Below are positions 6,011 to 7,769 of a stretch of DNA of 7,769 nucleotides, piece by piece. This stretch comes from an uncultured Thermomicrobiales bacterium (GTDB lineage Bacteria; Chloroflexota; Chloroflexia; Thermomicrobiales; UBA6265). The position numbers and the translations under genes were made by a program. The number at the start of each line of letters is the position of its first letter. The first letter of the stretch is position 1. The notes under the pieces were generated by a model. It was not told the origin of the DNA, did not search any database, and worked only from the letters and a program-made list of their open reading frames with translations. The DNA lies in NCBI GenBank assembly GCA_902806375.1, contig CADCWK010000101.1, positions 1-7,769 on the forward strand, written 5' to 3'.

Positions 6011-6607
6011 ATGGCGGCACGCGAGGCACAGGCACGGCAGGAGACCGGTCGGAAGCGAGCCGACGCTCGACGCAACGAGCAGACGCTGCTCGACGCGGCC
6101 GCGGCCGTCTTCGTGGAGTCCGGGGTCGACGCACCGGTGCGCGACATCGCGGCCCGGGCGGGCGTCGGGATGGGCACGATCTACCGCCATTTCCCGACGC
6201 GGGCGGACCTGGTCGTGGCGGTCTATCGCCACCAGGTCGAGGCCTGCGCCGAGGCTGGTCCGGTCCTGCTGGCGAACAGTGAATCGCCGTACGCCGCACT
6301 GGGTCAGTGGGTCGACCTCTTCGTCGACTTCCTGGTCACGAAGCATGGTCTGGCCGCCGCGATGCAGTCCGACGGCGACGGCTTCGACACGCTGCACGCC
6401 TACTTCCTCGACCGCCTGGTGCCCGTCTGCGCCCTTCTGCTCGACGCCGCCACCGAAGCCGGCGAGATCAGCATCGATCTACCCGCCGCCGTCCTGATGC
6501 GCGGCATCGGCAACCTCTGCATCGGCGGCGACCGCGACCCTCGCTACGACGCCCGCCAACTGGTCGGGTTGCTCCTCGCCGGACTCCGTCGAACGCGCTC
6601 GTTATGA
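6011..6607 (+). CDS. TetR/AcrR family transcriptional regulator (cassette B)
   Basis: The 198-residue protein starts with a basic segment (RKRADARRNEQTLLDAAAAVFVESG). A helix-turn-helix follows at about 43-61 (VRDIAARAGVGMGTIYRHF), with the family's TIYRHFPTRADLV signature. The remaining helices, including residues 90-115 and 125-150, form the effector-binding and dimerisation domain; the layout resembles SbtR-like regulators, which is inference. The ATG at 6011 has a strong GGGGGAGG Shine-Dalgarno (5994-6001). An upstream in-frame ATG at 5963 lies inside the operator block and is rejected. The gene is divergent from the SDR gene across the twin palindromes at 5943-5980. It is most simply a ligand-released repressor of the SDR-NmrA-hydrolase operon and of itself. 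The inducer may be a substrate or product of those enzymes. Confidence 0.94.
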   Translation: MAAREAQARQETGRKRADARRNEQTLLDAAAAVFVESGVDAPVRDIAARAGVGMGTIYRHFPTRADLVVAVYRHQVEACAEAGPVLLANSESPYAALGQWVDLFVDFLVTKHGLAAAMQSDGDGFDTLHAYFLDRLVPVCALLLDAATEAGEISIDLPAAVLMRGIGNLCIGGDRDPRYDARQLVGLLLAGLRRTRSL

Positions 6608-6846
6608 AGACCCCGTGACGAACACGCGTACCCCGTGCAGTGCCCTCATGGTGGAGACGTTCCCAGGACCCTCGGGCAACGCTGGTAGGTGCCAGGGACA
6701 CGATCGCGCATGGATCTTCCGGACGCCCGGAGCTCCTCACCGTCGAGGGCGATCCACAGCCTCTTCGCCGAACCGAAGAGCACCTGCCCGGCCATAGACG
6801 ACCGAGCGGCGCGCTACCCCGGATCCACGGACGCGGGAGGAGATCC
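6608..6846. other. Region without a convincing gene
   Basis: Open frames here are Arg-rich and motif-free. Two perfect hairpins are present: TCCGG-ACGC-CCGGA (6718-6731) and CTCTTCG-CCGAAC-CGAAGAG (6761-6780, 7-bp stem). Neither is followed by a T-run. A 49-codon minus-strand frame at 6646-6795 has fairly high third-position G/C but no Shine-Dalgarno and a stop codon just upstream. The DNA looks like decayed or intergenic sequence after the tetR gene. Confidence 0.45.
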
Positions 6847-7383
6847 CTACCTTCCCTCCTGGTCCGCGTCCGCGTCCAATCCAACGGCGCGTCGATCCTG
6901 GGTCGGGAGGGCAGGAGCGCTCGCCGCCAGCACACGGCCGAGGGCATCGTTCAACGAGGTGAACACGTCCGATGAGAGATGGTCGAGCACCAGCCGTCGC
7001 GCCATCGCGTCGTGGTGCGGGTCGGCCAGGCGCAGGCGATCGAGTCCCCCATTGGTCAGGACCGCGAGCGCACAGTCCCGGTTTCGAGAAGAGCGCTGCC
7101 AATCGTCCTGGTCCGGCGTCATTGGGCAGACGATGTCAACCGTCCCCGCGTCGATTGGCTCCATGGCATCGTGGCCACTGCGCGTGCTCACCGGGTCAGC
7201 TGAATTACCCGTGTTTGGCCGGACCCTGGGGGATGCTCTGGCGGACGGAATGGTCGGCATCGAAACGGCGGCCGCCGGGAGGCTGTCCGCGACGTCGCTG
7301 AGCCGGGGGGGCGGTGCGGTCGGGTCGTCCGGCGCGTCGCACGGGTCCGGTCCGCTGCTCATCGCCAGGATCGCCGGAAGAGC
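6847..7383 (-). pseudogene. Degraded MarR-type regulator remnant
   Basis: One minus-strand frame keeps patches that look like a MarR winged-helix regulator. ALPAILAMSSGPD (7383-7345) and RLSDVADSL (about 7305-7279) resemble the segment before and at the helix-turn-helix. Further on, CALAVLTNGGLDRLRLADPHHDAMARR followed by LVLDHLSSDVFTSLNDALGRVLAA (about 7071-6922) resembles the wing strand and the C-terminal dimerisation helices (the usual AVLTxxGxxRL...HxxxVRxxxxDHL pattern). Between them, where the recognition helix should be, the sequence is 25-30 residues too long and unconvincing (VSTRSGHDAMEP is a faint match). No valid start with a ribosome site exists in this frame; upstream coding signal switches to another frame near 7385. 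I infer a frameshifted, decaying regulator; homology search would settle it. Confidence 0.4.
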
Positions 7384-7756
7384 CGATGCCCGCGAGAGGA
7401 GGCAGACCTTCCTCGACCCAAACGGTGCGGAAGAGCTTGGTTTCAAAGAAGCGCCGGGTCACGGCGACAGTCGTCGCAGAGTCAACATCCGGTCTGCCGC
7501 TCCCGGTATCGTCGAGCAGGGGGAGGTCCCGGCCCTCGAGCCGGCGGATCACCTCCGCCGCGGCCTCGAAGGAGGCGTCGTCGGTCACTTCGAGGCGAAG
7601 GAGGTGTGCCCTGATCATGTCGGCTGCAGCTTGGCCACGCCAGACGTACCGGGTGCCGGCAGGGTTGGGTTGGCCGACCTCGATCGACCGGTGAGCGGTC
7701 TCGGGGCCCAGACCCTCTTCGGCCCCCGTGCTGTGGGTGGTGCTCCTGTTGGTCAT
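7205..7756 (-). CDS. Hypothetical protein, probably frameshifted in its second half
   Basis: The ATG at 7756 opens a 183-codon frame whose first 120 or so codons use mostly G/C third bases and read like a soluble helical protein, including RGQAAADMIRAHLLRLEVTDD (40-60), FEAAAEVIRRLEGRDLPLLDD (63-83), and TRRFFETKLFRTVWVEEGLPP (100-120). I recognise no family. From about residue 124 (near 7385) the translation becomes Arg/Pro/Gly-rich, while another minus frame takes on the coding-like composition and MarR-like patches. The likely reading is one gene or fusion broken by a frameshift, or two decayed genes abutting. Upstream sequence beyond the ATG is only 13 bases, with GGGGG about 8 bases away, so the true start may lie outside the window. 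Confidence 0.4.
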   Translation of the reverse strand: MTNRSTTHSTGAEEGLGPETAHRSIEVGQPNPAGTRYVWRGQAAADMIRAHLLRLEVTDDASFEAAAEVIRRLEGRDLPLLDDTGSGRPDVDSATTVAVTRRFFETKLFRTVWVEEGLPPLAGIGSSGDPGDEQRTGPVRRAGRPDRTAPPAQRRRGQPPGGRRFDADHSVRQSIPQGPAKHG

Positions 7757-7769
7757 GCCCGGTACCCCC

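Noticed and set aside
5840..6397. In-frame N-terminal extension of the SDR gene
   Set aside because: It would cross the promoter, operators and the opposite tetR coding region; the ATG at 5839 has a GGAGGA ribosome site and the Rossmann strand follows at once.
6646..6795. 49-codon minus-strand frame (MAGQVLFGSAKRLWIAL...)
   Set aside because: Third-position G/C is fairly high for the first half, but there is no Shine-Dalgarno, a stop lies just upstream in frame, and no family is recognised.
6468..6947. 159-codon minus-strand frame
   Set aside because: It overlaps the 3' end of the well-supported TetR gene on the opposite strand and has an Arg-rich, motif-free translation.
7314..7694. 126-codon plus-strand frame
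   Set aside because: It is Ser/Arg-rich and antisense to the better-looking minus-strand frame that starts at 7756.
1..7769. CRISPR array, tRNA/rRNA, insertion sequence or prophage hallmark
   Set aside because: No regularly spaced repeats, cloverleaf-like segments, transposase motifs, terminal inverted repeats or integrase/phage genes were seen on either strand.

Overview
The window is high-GC DNA whose coding frames nearly always end codons in G or C, with purine-rich Shine-Dalgarno sites and an abundance of TetR regulators and short-chain reductases. This suggests a high-GC actinomycete (Actinomycetota), but no rRNA, tRNA or marker gene allows a genus call. It is an accessory metabolic region: two TetR-controlled redox cassettes that converge on each other, flanked on both sides by decaying sequence.

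Layout. 1-125 holds a remnant of an aldo/keto reductase on the minus strand, interrupted by a stop codon and cut by the window edge. 126-615 has no convincing gene. Cassette A: a TetR regulator (616-1251, minus) is divergent from a SnoaL-like/ester-cyclase-fold protein (1570-2028, plus), followed by an NmrA/QOR2-type NAD(P)H-binding reductase (2171-3064, plus). An AT-rich promoter with an overlapping 16-bp imperfect palindrome lies in the divergent gap. Cassette B: a classical SDR carbonyl reductase (5839-5138), a second NmrA-type protein (5102-4257) and a chlorophyllase-like alpha/beta hydrolase (4115-3129), all minus strand and probably one operon. It is divergent from a second TetR regulator (6011-6607, plus). 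The two cassettes end tail to tail at about 3065-3128. 6608-6846 has no convincing gene. 6847-7756 (minus) contains an unrecognised ORF start and, in another frame, a degraded MarR-type regulator tail, so it looks frameshifted or pseudogenised.

Regulation and cooperation. The clearest regulatory signal is at 5943-5988. A minus-strand promoter (TTGACA, 17 bp, CATAAT) reads into the SDR operon and is overlaid by two 15-bp palindromes of form CGGARC-NNN-GYTCCG, set symmetrically either side of the -10 box. This fits repression of cassette B by the adjacent TetR protein. The SDR leader also holds a three-part repeat able to form two mutually exclusive hairpins. Functionally, the genes suggest ligand-induced reduction of carbonyl or quinone compounds (SDR, NmrA proteins) plus ester hydrolysis; the substrate is not evident. 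I do not see a clearly novel defence, mobile or biosynthetic system. The most notable content is the regulatory architecture and the eroded flanks.
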